Assembly: GCA_964600615.1 (NCBI GenBank) | Contig: CAZRJK010000004.1 | Location: forward strand, 17,161 to 81,160 | From: RUG11198 sp964600615 | Lineage (GTDB): Bacteria > Bacillota_I > Bacilli_A > RF39 > UBA660 | Reading direction: 5' to 3' | Length of the DNA: 64,000 nucleotides | Shown: positions 16,551 to 26,520 of the stretch, one piece after another | Layout of the letters: every line of letters begins with the position of its first letter | How positions within the stretch are numbered: the stretch's first letter is position 1 | Notes under the pieces: generated by a model | Database searches by the model: none | Told to the model about the DNA's origin: nothing | What the model saw: only the letters and a program-made list of their open reading frames with translations | Translations under genes and position numbers: made by a program

Positions 16551-17042
16551 CTAGATCAGTCCCTTAATATTTTTAAATCGAATATATCCCTCATCCAAAT
16601 TAACTTCTTCTATTATATCACTAACATAAGGAATTAAACAATCTTTTTTTTCATTACTAACTACAAATAAAGGTTGCTTATAACTATTATCAATTCTTTT
16701 AACATTACCCATAACCTTATTATCAATCATAACATTAAGACCAATTAAATCTTCATCTAAATAACAATTATCATCTAATTTTATATCAGATTTATTCACA
16801 TATACATTAGATCCCTTATATTGTAAAACATCATTAATATTATTTATTCCATCCATACATATCATATCAAAATTCTTATGTATTCTATAACTATTAATAA
16901 TTTCCTTATCTTTATCCTTACCAATATATATATTCATACCCTTAAAGAACACTTTATCCTTATATCTAAAATTAGATATAATTCTAACCTCTCCCTTAAT
17001 ACCATGAGTATTAACTATCTTCCCAATATATATATATTCCAT
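16551..17042 (-). CDS. rimM: Ribosome maturation factor RimM
   Basis: 163 residues. The N-terminal YIYIGKIVNTHGIKGEVRI and the C-terminal PRC-barrel-like part (PLFVVSNEKKDCLIPYVSDI) identify RimM, which assists assembly of the 30S head around S19. It abuts trmD with no spacer. The rpsP gene usually upstream of rimM is not here; a hypothetical protein takes its place. Confidence 0.95.
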   Translation of the reverse strand: MEYIYIGKIVNTHGIKGEVRIISNFRYKDKVFFKGMNIYIGKDKDKEIINSYRIHKNFDMICMDGINNINDVLQYKGSNVYVNKSDIKLDDNCYLDEDLIGLNVMIDNKVMGNVKRIDNSYKQPLFVVSNEKKDCLIPYVSDIIEEVNLDEGYIRFKNIKGLI

Positions 17043-17435
17043 CTAATCATCCTTATCTTTTTTTCTTATTCTCCTAAATTGTTCTTCTCTTAACATTTCC
17101 TTATAAATATCCCCCTCTAAAATACATACTTCTTCAAAAAAATCAAGGGAATCCTTCTTATCACTATTAACAATTTTAATTACATCACTATATGCAAGTA
17201 ATGCTTCCTGATACATATCACTATCACCATCAACATATCTCCCGAATCCATCTAAAACAAGATTCTGATATACCCATATATCACTCTTACCATCTCTAGA
17301 AGCTACATTATAATATGTCATCAAAGCATTATCATATAATAACGCACTATTACATTCTTCCATATCACTAAATAAATAATCTCTAATCCTTCTAGTAACA
17401 GGAACAATCTCTGATTTAATTTTCACAAAGCCCAC
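17043..17435 (-). CDS. Hypothetical protein upstream of rimM
   Basis: 130 residues, unrecognised, soluble, helical and acidic with a highly charged C-terminus (EEQFRRIRKKDKDD). The middle (ALLYDNALMTYYNVASRDG) looks like helical repeats but no defined TPR pattern can be called. It is exactly adjacent to rimM and to the upstream SpoU methyltransferase gene, so it belongs to the same translation-related transcript. Confidence 0.7.
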   Translation of the reverse strand: MGFVKIKSEIVPVTRRIRDYLFSDMEECNSALLYDNALMTYYNVASRDGKSDIWVYQNLVLDGFGRYVDGDSDMYQEALLAYSDVIKIVNSDKKDSLDFFEEVCILEGDIYKEMLREEQFRRIRKKDKDD

Positions 17436-18161
17436 CTACTTATTTAATTCATACATAATAATAGAAGCTGCTACAGAAGCATTTAAACTCTCACATCTAT
17501 CATTAATATCTAAATATATAAACTTATCACATAACTCCTTAACACTATTACTAATACCATTACCCTCATTCCCAATAACAAAAGCAAATTTATTAATATT
17601 ATCTATAGACTTAATATTAACACCATCATTAACATCAGTACCCAATACTAGATAATCATTCTTTATTTCTTTAATAAAACTAACTAAATTCTTTCTAATA
17701 ATATTAATATTAAATAACATACCTTCACTAGCTCTTATTACCTTAGAATTATATAAATCAACACTATCATCACTAAGAACAATAGTATCAATATTAAAAG
17801 CTACAGCACTCCTAATTATAGATCCTAAATTACCAGGATCTTGAATATTATCAAGAATAATAACTCTCTTACCAATATTATTATCCTCTTTTATTTTATT
17901 ACAAACAGCAATAACCTTAGGATTAGAATTAGTACTAGATAACTTATTCATAACCATATCACTTACATACGTCTTTAAACCATCATAAAGAATATCATAT
18001 CCCTCACTAAGAATAATTTCTTTAACACAACCACTCTTTATAGCTTCCTCTACCAAATGAAAAGTCTCTACTAAAAACAAATTATTCTTATCACGATATT
18101 TCTTTTCTCTTAACTTATAAATATCTTTAATATGACTATTATTAACAGATGTAATAACCAT
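17436..18161 (-). CDS. SpoU/TrmH family RNA 2'-O-methyltransferase
   Basis: 241 residues. An N-terminal substrate-binding domain (KYRDKNNLFLVE near residue 20) precedes the SPOUT catalytic domain with DNIQDPGNLGSIIRSA near 122-137, FVIGNEGNGIS near 192-202 and a C-terminal SLNASVAASIIMYEL. These three motifs are diagnostic for 2'-O-ribose methylation of rRNA or tRNA. The RlmB/TsnR-type subgroup is likely, but the target nucleotide is not fixed by sequence. Confidence 0.93.
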   Translation of the reverse strand: MVITSVNNSHIKDIYKLREKKYRDKNNLFLVETFHLVEEAIKSGCVKEIILSEGYDILYDGLKTYVSDMVMNKLSSTNSNPKVIAVCNKIKEDNNIGKRVIILDNIQDPGNLGSIIRSAVAFNIDTIVLSDDSVDLYNSKVIRASEGMLFNINIIRKNLVSFIKEIKNDYLVLGTDVNDGVNIKSIDNINKFAFVIGNEGNGISNSVKELCDKFIYLDINDRCESLNASVAASIIMYELNK

Positions 18162-18170
18162 AACACACCT

Positions 18171-18797
18171 CTAATCCCTCAATAATTTTCTAATTTCTTT
18201 ATAATTAGGATAATACTTACTTACTTGTTTCCAAAAAGATTTAGAATGATTAGGATGAATAAAATGTGATAACTCATGTACTATAACATAATCTAAACAT
18301 TCTATATCATATTTATATAAATAATAATTTAAAGTAACATTATGATTTTTAGTATTACATACACCCCATCTACTAGTCATCTTTCTAATCTTTAAATTAG
18401 GACTAGGTATACTCTCTTCATATCTATCATACCAATACTTTAAATGATTACTAAAAGTAGTACCAATATATTTATCTAACCACTTATTAAGTTTCTTCTC
18501 ATCACTAACATAAATATTATCTTCATCAATATCTATTTCTTTACTACCATAAATAATATTATAATTCTTACCAAATAAATAAAACTTATCACTATTCTTT
18601 TTCTGCTTATTATATCTATCTATCATCTTACCTATACTAGCATAATTATCCCTAAGTAACTTTTCTATACTCCTATTACTACTAAAATAATTAGTAGTAA
18701 CATATATACATCCATCCTTAACTCTAATATAAGTATTCTTATTATTCTTCTTAACAACTACTACCTCATAATCATTGCCATTATAATTAAATACCAT
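18171..18797 (-). CDS. YgjP-like M48-type metallopeptidase
   Basis: 208 residues. The zinc site HELSHFIHPNHSKSFW near residue 171-186 gives HExxH and the third histidine in the typical YgjP/DUF45 arrangement. The upstream SRWGVCNTKNHNVTLNYYL is also family-typical (usually SRWGSCS). Cytoplasmic predicted peptidase with unknown substrate. It lies between the SpoU methyltransferase and the lemA-like gene in one run. Confidence 0.9.
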   Translation of the reverse strand: MVFNYNGNDYEVVVVKKNNKNTYIRVKDGCIYVTTNYFSSNRSIEKLLRDNYASIGKMIDRYNKQKKNSDKFYLFGKNYNIIYGSKEIDIDEDNIYVSDEKKLNKWLDKYIGTTFSNHLKYWYDRYEESIPSPNLKIRKMTSRWGVCNTKNHNVTLNYYLYKYDIECLDYVIVHELSHFIHPNHSKSFWKQVSKYYPNYKEIRKLLRD

Positions 18798-18798
18798 C

Positions 18799-19308
18799 TT
18801 ACTTCTTATAAAAATTATAAGTATAAAACTTAAACCAATTAAAAATCTTATTATTTATACTCTTATCCTTATAATTATTATAATCCAAAACCTCCTCATT
18901 ATATATATCTATCGCATAATCAATTAATCCCTTATTATTATCATATTCCTCTTTTACTTCATTAAAACTCTTATCATTTTCTAATTTCTTATAAACATTA
19001 TCAAGACTTAAAGCAGTATCAATAATATCATCCTTAACAAGTAACATCCTAGCATTAATATCTATTTCCTTATCAATAGAACTCTTTAATTTATTTAAAT
19101 CTCTAATAATACCATCCTCATGTAATTTATTACTATTAATTATCTCAATAATAGAATCAATATAACTAACTCTATTACACAATAACTTATCAACTTCCTT
19201 AAACTTATCTAAAACTCTATCTCTATAAAAAATAAGTTTATTATATATACTTATAACCATAATCCCTAAAATCATAATAATACTAAATAAAATAATAATA
19301 ACTAACAC
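18799..19308 (-). CDS. Divergent LemA-like membrane-anchored protein
   Basis: 169 residues with one N-terminal membrane anchor (residues about 1-23) and a helical cytoplasmic or external rest. The segment IYNKLIFYRDRVLDKFKEVDKLLCNRVSYIDSI follows the LemA pattern YNxLVxxRxxVxxxWxxIDxxLxxRxDLI, with W replaced by F. The weak conservation keeps confidence moderate. The following gene, 1 nt away, encodes a metallopeptidase, as in LemA/protease pairings seen in other bacteria. Confidence 0.6.
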   Translation of the reverse strand: MLVIIILFSIIMILGIMVISIYNKLIFYRDRVLDKFKEVDKLLCNRVSYIDSIIEIINSNKLHEDGIIRDLNKLKSSIDKEIDINARMLLVKDDIIDTALSLDNVYKKLENDKSFNEVKEEYDNNKGLIDYAIDIYNEEVLDYNNYKDKSINNKIFNWFKFYTYNFYKK

Positions 19309-19401
19309 AATATCACAACCCTTTCACTACTAATTATACAATATTTTTAACAAATTATAAAGCCCATTTCTAAATTAAAAAAATAAGCATATAAATTAAT
19401 T

Positions 19402-20691
19402 ATGAAAAACAAATTTATAAAATCCACTATAATCTTAATAATAGGTGGATTCATCACCAAAATATTAGGAATGGTAATAAAAATAAGTCTAACAAGAGCC
19501 ATAAAAACAGAAGGAATAGGAACTTATTCCTTAATATTACCAACATTTAATTTATTTATTACCTTATGTTCCTTAGGATTACCCATAGCAATATCTAAAT
19601 TAGTAAGTGAAAACAAAATAAGAAGCAAAAAAATAGTCTTACCCACAATACCATTAATATTATTATTTAATCTATTATTAATATTTATATTAATTATAAT
19701 AGCCCCAATCTTAAGTAATAACCTATTACATAACCATAATACTTATCTACCTATCATATCCATAGGCCTAACCTTACCATTTATCTCAATATCATCAATA
19801 TTAAAAGGATATTTTTTTGGTAAAGAACAAATGCTATCAGTAACCCTATCTAACATAATAGAACAAATAGTAAGATTATTATTAACTATAATAATAATAC
19901 CCAAACTAATGAATTATAACATAAAAATAGCTATAACAGGTGTAGTATCAATTAATATCATTAGTGAATTTTCATCAATATTATTATTACTAATATTCAT
20001 TCCCAAACATACCAAAATAAAAATACAAGACTTTAAATATAATAAAACCATAATAAAAGATTTATTAAATATCTCTATACCTACTACAGGATCAAGATTA
20101 ATAGGTTCCATATCTTACTTCTTAGAGCCAATAATATTAACCTACACCCTAACAAAAACAGGATATACCAATAACTATATAACCATAGAATATGGAATAA
20201 TAAATGGTTATATCTATCCCTTATTACTATTACCATCATTTTTTACCTTAGCTATATCTAATGCTCTATTACCAGTAGTATCAAATAGTTATAGCAATAG
20301 AAATTATAACTATACCAAATACAAAATAAAACAAGCCATAAAATTATCCCTATTAATAGGAGTACCTTGTACTCTATTATTTATGACAATACCAGAAGTT
20401 TTCTTAAAATTAATCTATAACACCAACGAAGGAATAAACTATATAAAAATAATAGCCCCTTTCTTTCTTATATACTATATCCAAGGACCACTAACTAGTA
20501 GTATGCAAGCTATGAATAAAGCAAAAGAAGCCATGATAGGAACATTAATAGGCACTATCATAAAAACCATATTACTATTATTTTTATCATATTTAAAAAT
20601 AGGAATATGGTCATTATTAATAGCAAACATAACAAATATTATCTTTATAACAATTCATCATCTCTATTATGTATTCATAAAAAAAGAGTGA
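19402..20691 (+). CDS. SpoVB-family MATE/MOP flippase
   Basis: 429 residues, about 12 membrane spans. The N-terminus (FIKSTIILIIGGFITKILGM) and the IGTYSLILPTFNLFITLCS segment are characteristic of stage V sporulation protein B and related lipid-II/polysaccharide exporters. It is about 90 residues shorter than B. subtilis SpoVB, lacking terminal helices. A role in cortex peptidoglycan precursor flipping is plausible because dacB, spmAB and gerA-like genes are nearby, but ordinary MurJ-like function is possible. It is a single plus-strand gene. Confidence 0.85.
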   Translation: MKNKFIKSTIILIIGGFITKILGMVIKISLTRAIKTEGIGTYSLILPTFNLFITLCSLGLPIAISKLVSENKIRSKKIVLPTIPLILLFNLLLIFILIIIAPILSNNLLHNHNTYLPIISIGLTLPFISISSILKGYFFGKEQMLSVTLSNIIEQIVRLLLTIIIIPKLMNYNIKIAITGVVSINIISEFSSILLLLIFIPKHTKIKIQDFKYNKTIIKDLLNISIPTTGSRLIGSISYFLEPIILTYTLTKTGYTNNYITIEYGIINGYIYPLLLLPSFFTLAISNALLPVVSNSYSNRNYNYTKYKIKQAIKLSLLIGVPCTLLFMTIPEVFLKLIYNTNEGINYIKIIAPFFLIYYIQGPLTSSMQAMNKAKEAMIGTLIGTIIKTILLLFLSYLKIGIWSLLIANITNIIFITIHHLYYVFIKKE

Positions 20692-20701
20692 TTACTCACT
20701 C
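20679..20701 (-). terminator. Terminator of ricA-like/hypothetical operon
   Basis: Minus-strand GAGTGA-GTAA-TCACTC hairpin followed by a T-run, between converging genes. Confidence 0.6.
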
Positions 20702-20705
20702 AATA

Positions 20706-21101
20706 TTAACCCGCCAACATCTTTATATTTTTTTTTATTCTATTTGACTTATTACCATAAATAAAAATCTTATCATCAACAAAATCCAATCTATACTCAT
20801 GATCTTCATTTCTATTCTTTAAAATTAATAAATATCTTTGCTTATTATTATTACCATCTAACAAATATACAAACAAAGGCTCTTTATACTTATTAACACA
20901 ATTAAAACAAAGATAATCACCTGAATTTTCATTAAATAACTCTAATTTTTCCGGCATATCATCTATTTCATTTAAAACATTGCCTATTTCATTAAAGTCT
21001 TTGCCAAATAACCACTTCTTAACCTCTTGCTTAAATAATTCATTCTTACTGACAACCTCAATCCCGTCATAAGACAGATCAATTTCATCACATTCACTCA
21101 T
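20706..21101 (-). CDS. Hypothetical acidic protein downstream of ricA-like gene
   Basis: 131 residues, not recognised. Acidic N-terminus (MSECDEIDLSYDG), then mixed alpha/beta with YLCFNCVNKYKEPLFVYLLDG and a basic C-terminus. No membrane segment or known catalytic motif. The CFNC pair could bind metal or form a disulphide. It follows the YlbF-like gene after 12 nt with AGGAGAATAATT before ATG, so it is real and co-transcribed. Confidence 0.7.
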   Translation of the reverse strand: MSECDEIDLSYDGIEVVSKNELFKQEVKKWLFGKDFNEIGNVLNEIDDMPEKLELFNENSGDYLCFNCVNKYKEPLFVYLLDGNNNKQRYLLILKNRNEDHEYRLDFVDDKIFIYGNKSNRIKKNIKMLAG

Positions 21102-21113
21102 AATTATTCTCCT

Positions 21114-21446
21114 TTATATTTTATCATCGACATATTTTTCAATAGTATATGAACTATTACTTAACATATCATTAAATTTATCCATTCTTCTCAAATATTC
21201 CTGATAAACAGGTAAACTATTTAAAATTTCAACCTTTGAATCAATCTCTTTATCAATCTCTTTATATGAAATATCACCCTTATATTCCAAATCAACAGAT
21301 TGTTGCTGTAATTCTTTTATCTCATTAACTAATTTATTAATTTCTTCATCATTCTTTAAAGCACTCGTAATATTAATATATTCCTTATAACTAGAAGAAT
21401 TATAAATAGCATTAAATAATTCATCAATACTCTCTTTAATCATCAA
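21114..21446 (-). CDS. YlbF/YmcA family protein (RicA-like)
   Basis: 110 residues, almost fully helical. The family core is visible in YKEYINITSALKNDEEINKL and LPVYQEYLRRMDKFNDMLS. In Bacillus, YmcA (RicA), YlbF (RicF) and YaaT form a complex that affects RNase Y-dependent mRNA processing and sporulation entry. Direct linkage behind miaB (11-nt overlap) is the same order as miaB-ymcA in Bacillus, favouring RicA. Confidence 0.85.
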   Translation of the reverse strand: MMIKESIDELFNAIYNSSSYKEYINITSALKNDEEINKLVNEIKELQQQSVDLEYKGDISYKEIDKEIDSKVEILNSLPVYQEYLRRMDKFNDMLSNSSYTIEKYVDDKI

Positions 21447-22857
21447 CTACAACACCATCCATACTCCATGTCTTTACATCATTAATATGTACTTTAACAA
21501 TCTTACCCAAATATTTCTTATCACAAGTCACATTAACTAATTTCATTGTATCAGTATACCCCATATACTTACCATTTTTATCTGATTCACCCTCAATTAA
21601 AACATAAACATCCTTATCAAGATATTTCTTATTATTCATAAGAGCATACTTATTAACAAGCTTATTTAACTTAGCAAGTCTCTTCTTTTTCTCATCTAAA
21701 GAAACATCATCTTTCATCTTAGATGCAGGAGTACCCTCTCTAGGAGAATAAATAAAAGTATAAGCTAAATCATATTTTAACTCATTAACTATATCTATAG
21801 TATCCTGAAAATCTTTATCTGTTTCTCCAGGGAAACCAACAATAATATCAGTACTAATACTACAATTAGGAATATATTTTCTTATTCTATGAAACAACTC
21901 AATATATTCTTCCTTAGTATATCTTCTATTCATTAGCTTTAATATTCTAGAAGAACCACTTTGAATAGGTAAATGAATATAAGGCATAATATTATCATAT
22001 TTTGCTATAACCTTAATCATTTCTTCTGTAAAATCCCAAGGATGACTAGTTACAAATCTAATTCTAGGAATATTAGTCTTACTAACATCCTCTAACAAAT
22101 TAGCCATATTATAATTAATATCTAAATCCTTACCATAAGCATTAACATTCTGCCCTAATAAAGTTACTTCCTTATATCCAGCTTTAACTAAGTCTTTAAC
22201 CTCTGAAATAATATCTTCAGGTAATCTACTTCTCTGTTTTCCTCTTGTATAAGGAACAATACAATAAGTACAAAACTTATCACAGCCATACATAATATTA
22301 ACCCAAGCCTTATATTTAGAATCTCTTCTAACAGGAATACCCTCAATAATATCCCCCTCAATACTAAATACCTCTATCTCTTGCTTATTACTATTAACAT
22401 AATTATCAATATAGATAGGTAACTTATGAATATTATGTGTACCCATAACAATATCAACCCATTTATATTTATTTCTTAATTCCTCACATATTCCTTCTTC
22501 CTGAGCCATACAGCCACAAAATATAGTAATAATATTAGGTTTCTTTTCTTTCAAATGCTTAATTCTACCTAACATACCCATAACCTTATTATGAGCATTC
22601 TCTCTTATAGCACAAGTATTAAGAATAATAACAGAAGCCTCATCAATATTATCAACTCTATTATACATCAAATCTTCCATAATAGCACTAATATTCTCAC
22701 TATCATGAACATTCATCTGACATCCATAAGTCAAAATACAATAATTCTTATCCTTACCAATATCTTTAATAGAATTAGGAACCACATAATCATTTCTCTT
22801 AATAATAGATTTATCTTTAGTTCTAACTCTAGCACTATTTAAATTAGGCAAATTCAT
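21436..22857 (-). CDS. miaB: tRNA-2-methylthio-N6-dimethylallyladenosine synthase
   Basis: 473 residues. MiaB methylthiolates i6A37 in tRNA using two iron-sulphur clusters. The N-terminal TYGCQMNVHDSE holds the first auxiliary-cluster Cys, the radical SAM motif CDKFCTYCIVPYTRGKQRSR is near residue 191-210, and a TRAM domain ends the protein. The N-terminal 40-residue extension is normal for Bacillota MiaB. With mtaB the host has both known A37 methylthiotransferases. Confidence 0.97.
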   Translation of the reverse strand: MNLPNLNSARVRTKDKSIIKRNDYVVPNSIKDIGKDKNYCILTYGCQMNVHDSENISAIMEDLMYNRVDNIDEASVIILNTCAIRENAHNKVMGMLGRIKHLKEKKPNIITIFCGCMAQEEGICEELRNKYKWVDIVMGTHNIHKLPIYIDNYVNSNKQEIEVFSIEGDIIEGIPVRRDSKYKAWVNIMYGCDKFCTYCIVPYTRGKQRSRLPEDIISEVKDLVKAGYKEVTLLGQNVNAYGKDLDINYNMANLLEDVSKTNIPRIRFVTSHPWDFTEEMIKVIAKYDNIMPYIHLPIQSGSSRILKLMNRRYTKEEYIELFHRIRKYIPNCSISTDIIVGFPGETDKDFQDTIDIVNELKYDLAYTFIYSPREGTPASKMKDDVSLDEKKKRLAKLNKLVNKYALMNNKKYLDKDVYVLIEGESDKNGKYMGYTDTMKLVNVTCDKKYLGKIVKVHINDVKTWSMDGVVVDD

Positions 22858-22868
22858 ACTACCACTTC

Positions 22869-24626
22869 CTAATATCTACTCCTTATTTTACTTAAACTCT
22901 TACAAACAGTCTCGATATTCTTATTCTCCTGTTTCTTTAAATTAAGTTCCTTAGCTAAGGCTCTTGTAACATTATACCACTCTTCAATAGAATCCGTATC
23001 ACTTTTTTTCAAAAATATAAAATTATTAATTAAATATTGATTATATAAAGCAGAATACTTCCATAAAGGATCTGTAGAAGAAGAATAACAATCTAATTCA
23101 AAGAAATTCTTAGGCTTACTAGATAACCTAATATCAAAGAAAGAATCTCTTAAATCACTAACCAAATCATCATATCTAATTAAAGATTTATTATTATTAA
23201 CAACTTCATTAAAATTAACATATTCATCTTCTTTAAACAAACTATATTTATATAAATAAGGATATCCCCTATCTCTGAAATACTTAGAAATATTATAATT
23301 CATATATCTCATAATAACAAATACCATATCTCTAGATATATCTCTATCACTAGTTAAACTATTATAATAATCATTATCTCTTAATGCCCTATCAACATCA
23401 ATACCATTATTATCTAAATTATTTAAAGCAAAAACAGTCAAATTCTTTAACATAACACTAGTATCATCAAAACCATCATTCTTAATTAACATATCACAAG
23501 TAGAATAATCATAATTATTAACAACCTTAGTATTAGTCCTACTAACCTTAAAAGTATTATCAATAATATTCATATTCTTATCTACCTTAACACTAAAAGT
23601 AACCGTATTACGATAACTATTTTTTAATAAAGAACACTTATTCAAAACCAAATCATTAGATAATATTGGTACTACCTTATCAAACACATAAATAGACTTA
23701 TACCTTCTCCTAGCCTCTTTATTAATAATAGAATCATAATCTATTAAAGCCGGAACAAAACTAACATGAACATACAAAGTATAAGTATTATCCTTATTCT
23801 TTTTAAAAAATATAGCATCATCCATCTTTAACGTATTATTCTTATCAATTGTAATAGCACCCTGCCTCAAGTTAGGTATACCTTTATCTTTAACAATAAC
23901 TCCATTAATATCATACTTATAAGGAAAAGAAAAATTAACACCAAATCTAGATAGTAACACATCATCACTAACATAATTACCACTAATTATATTACATAAA
24001 TCATCAGTATATTCTGAATGAATCTTTAATTCATCTAATATTGATAAATAATCATTTCTATTCTTAGAAAGCAAATTATTCCCCATTCTATCTAACATCA
24101 ATAAAGAAACCTTATAATAATATTTCTTAATCTCTCTATCTCTAATATTAAATTTATTAAGTAACTCTCTAAAAATACTATCATATTGCTCACTTACTAA
24201 AAAATTCTTATCAACACCCGTTAAAAAAGTCTTAATTCTTCTAATATTCTTATCTTCATAAATTAAATAATTCAAAAAACTATTCATATCTAACTTATAT
24301 TCATCACTATTTTCATAATAAATATCATTAAGTAAATTATCAACTACCATAATAATCTCTTTATTATCAATATTATTCTTAAAATCCAATAAACCAATAA
24401 CAACAGTTTCTAATTTATCATTATCAAAACTATCTACATTATCTCTTAAGAACATTAAAATTTCTTTAACCTTATTAATATTTTTCTTATTATTACTATT
24501 AACAAACCTAGTAATAGCAATAAAGAAATCATTAATAGTTTCATTAAATTCATAACTAAAACAATTCTTTAACTTATCATAATTTATCTTTTCCTTAAGT
24601 AACATCTTATTAATTTCATTATTCAT
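22869..24626 (-). CDS. Degenerate RNB-domain (RNase II/R-like) protein
   Basis: 585 residues. The RNB region begins GAITIDKNNTLKMDDAIFF near residue 247. Compared with TID....MDIDDA of RNase II, the first Asp and the DD pair remain but the Asp two residues before the pair is Lys. Downstream the IPML..LSNGICSL region is VPILSNDLVLNKCSL, also diverged. N-terminal cold-shock and C-terminal S1 domains are not recognisable. It may be a reduced or non-nucleolytic RNA-binding paralogue. It lies between lepA and miaB with only 7-11 nt spacers, in the same operon. Confidence 0.75.
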   Translation of the reverse strand: MNNEINKMLLKEKINYDKLKNCFSYEFNETINDFFIAITRFVNSNNKKNINKVKEILMFLRDNVDSFDNDKLETVVIGLLDFKNNIDNKEIIMVVDNLLNDIYYENSDEYKLDMNSFLNYLIYEDKNIRRIKTFLTGVDKNFLVSEQYDSIFRELLNKFNIRDREIKKYYYKVSLLMLDRMGNNLLSKNRNDYLSILDELKIHSEYTDDLCNIISGNYVSDDVLLSRFGVNFSFPYKYDINGVIVKDKGIPNLRQGAITIDKNNTLKMDDAIFFKKNKDNTYTLYVHVSFVPALIDYDSIINKEARRRYKSIYVFDKVVPILSNDLVLNKCSLLKNSYRNTVTFSVKVDKNMNIIDNTFKVSRTNTKVVNNYDYSTCDMLIKNDGFDDTSVMLKNLTVFALNNLDNNGIDVDRALRDNDYYNSLTSDRDISRDMVFVIMRYMNYNISKYFRDRGYPYLYKYSLFKEDEYVNFNEVVNNNKSLIRYDDLVSDLRDSFFDIRLSSKPKNFFELDCYSSSTDPLWKYSALYNQYLINNFIFLKKSDTDSIEEWYNVTRALAKELNLKKQENKNIETVCKSLSKIRSRY

Positions 24627-24633
24627 ACCAAAA

Positions 24634-26430
24634 CTATCTCTCTTCTATTTCATCAGTCTTTAAAACAGCTAAAAATGCTTCATTAGGAACATCTACATGC
24701 CCTATCTGTTTCATTTTTTTCTTTCCCTCTTTTTGCTTTTCTAATAGTTTTCTCTTTCTCGTAACATCTCCACCATAACATTTAGCAAGAACATTCTTCC
24801 TCATTGCCTTAATATCTGCTCTAGCTATAACTTTACTACCAATACAAGCCTGAATAGGAACTTCAAACATCTGTCTAGGTATTAATTTTTTCAAATTATC
24901 CACAACAACTCTACCTCTATTATAAGCAAAATCCCTATGAACAATTATTGATAAAGCATCAACAATTTCTCCATTAAGAAGAATATCCATCTTAACCAAA
25001 TCAGACTCTCTATAACCAATAACATCATAATCCATTGATGCATAACCCTTAGTAGTAGACTTTAACTTATCAAAAAAATCATATACAATCTCAGATAAAG
25101 GCATCTCATAATGAACATTAACCCTCTTAGAATCAATATAATCCATTGAAACAAAAGTACCTCTCTTATTCTGACACAATTCCATAATACTACCAACATA
25201 TTCATTTGGAACAAAAATATTAGTACTAACATAAGGTTCTTTTATATATTTAATCTTAACCCTCTCAGGAAACTCTGAAGGATTATCAACAAGTATTACT
25301 GTATCATCAGTTAAAGTAATCTCATATATAACAGAAGGAGAAGTAGTAACCAAATCAATACCAAATTCTCTTTCAATTCTAGTAGCAATAATATCCATAT
25401 GAAGCAAACCTAAAAAACCAGTCCTAAATCCAAATCCCAAAGTAGCAGAAGTCTCCGTCTCAAAAGTTAAAGAGGCATCATTTACCTTTAATTTTTCTAA
25501 AGCCTCTCTCAAATTAGGATATTTCTTAGAATCAACAGGATATAAACCACAATATACCATAGGTTTCATAACCTTATATCCAGGTAACGCCTCATCACAA
25601 GGATCATCATCTAAAGTAATAGTATCACCAACACTAACATCACTAATACTCTTAATGCTAGCACACACATATCCAACCTCTCCACAAGAAAGCTCCTTAA
25701 CCTTAACAGTATTAGGAGTATGATAACCAAGCTCTGTAACTTCATAACTAGCATTAGTAGTAAACATCTTTATCCTACTATTATCCTTAATAGTACCAGA
25801 CATAACCCTTACTAAAGCTACAACCCCCCTATAAGAATCAAAATAACTATCAAATATTAAACACTTTAATTTATCAGAACTATCACCAGTTGGACTAGGT
25901 ATCCTATTAACAATAGCTTCCATTAACTCTGGAATTCCCTCACCCGTTTTAGCACTAGTAAATATTATCTCTTCTTCCTTAAAACCAAAAGTATCACATA
26001 ATTCACGAGCTCTAACACTAGGTTCAGCATTAGGTAAATCTATCTTATTAACAACTGGAATAATCTCTAAATCATTATCAAGAGCTAAATAAACATTAGC
26101 CAAAGTTTGAGCTTCTATACCCTGAGTAGCATCTACAACCAAAATAGCTCCCTCACAAGCAGCTAAAGACCTAGAAACCTCATAAGTAAAATCTACATGT
26201 CCAGGAGTATCAATTAAATTAAGAACATAATCACGATAATTAATCCTAACAGCATTTAACTTAATAGTAATACCTCTTTCTCTCTCTAAATCCATACTAT
26301 CCAACATCTGTTCCTTAAGTTCTCTCTTGTCAACAGCATTAGTATACTCAAGTATCCTATCAGCTAAAGTACTCTTCCCATGATCAATATGAGCAATAAT
26401 ACTAAAATTTCTAATCTTACTAATATCCAT
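24634..26430 (-). CDS. lepA: Elongation factor 4 (LepA)
   Basis: 598 residues, full length. A translational GTPase with AHIDHGKSTLADR, ERGITIK, DTPGHVDF and NKIDLP motifs in the first 130 residues, and the LepA-specific C-terminal domain ending DVPNEAFLAVLK. It acts on stalled or initiating 70S ribosomes. It starts the lepA / RNB-like / miaB / ricA-like run. Confidence 0.98.
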   Translation of the reverse strand: MDISKIRNFSIIAHIDHGKSTLADRILEYTNAVDKRELKEQMLDSMDLERERGITIKLNAVRINYRDYVLNLIDTPGHVDFTYEVSRSLAACEGAILVVDATQGIEAQTLANVYLALDNDLEIIPVVNKIDLPNAEPSVRARELCDTFGFKEEEIIFTSAKTGEGIPELMEAIVNRIPSPTGDSSDKLKCLIFDSYFDSYRGVVALVRVMSGTIKDNSRIKMFTTNASYEVTELGYHTPNTVKVKELSCGEVGYVCASIKSISDVSVGDTITLDDDPCDEALPGYKVMKPMVYCGLYPVDSKKYPNLREALEKLKVNDASLTFETETSATLGFGFRTGFLGLLHMDIIATRIEREFGIDLVTTSPSVIYEITLTDDTVILVDNPSEFPERVKIKYIKEPYVSTNIFVPNEYVGSIMELCQNKRGTFVSMDYIDSKRVNVHYEMPLSEIVYDFFDKLKSTTKGYASMDYDVIGYRESDLVKMDILLNGEIVDALSIIVHRDFAYNRGRVVVDNLKKLIPRQMFEVPIQACIGSKVIARADIKAMRKNVLAKCYGGDVTRKRKLLEKQKEGKKKMKQIGHVDVPNEAFLAVLKTDEIEER

Positions 26431-26520
26431 AACATCAGCCCTTTAGAAAAATTATAACAAAACACCATAAAAAATACAATCTAATTAACAAAAGTTACTA
26501 ATAAAAAAGGGATTCCACTT

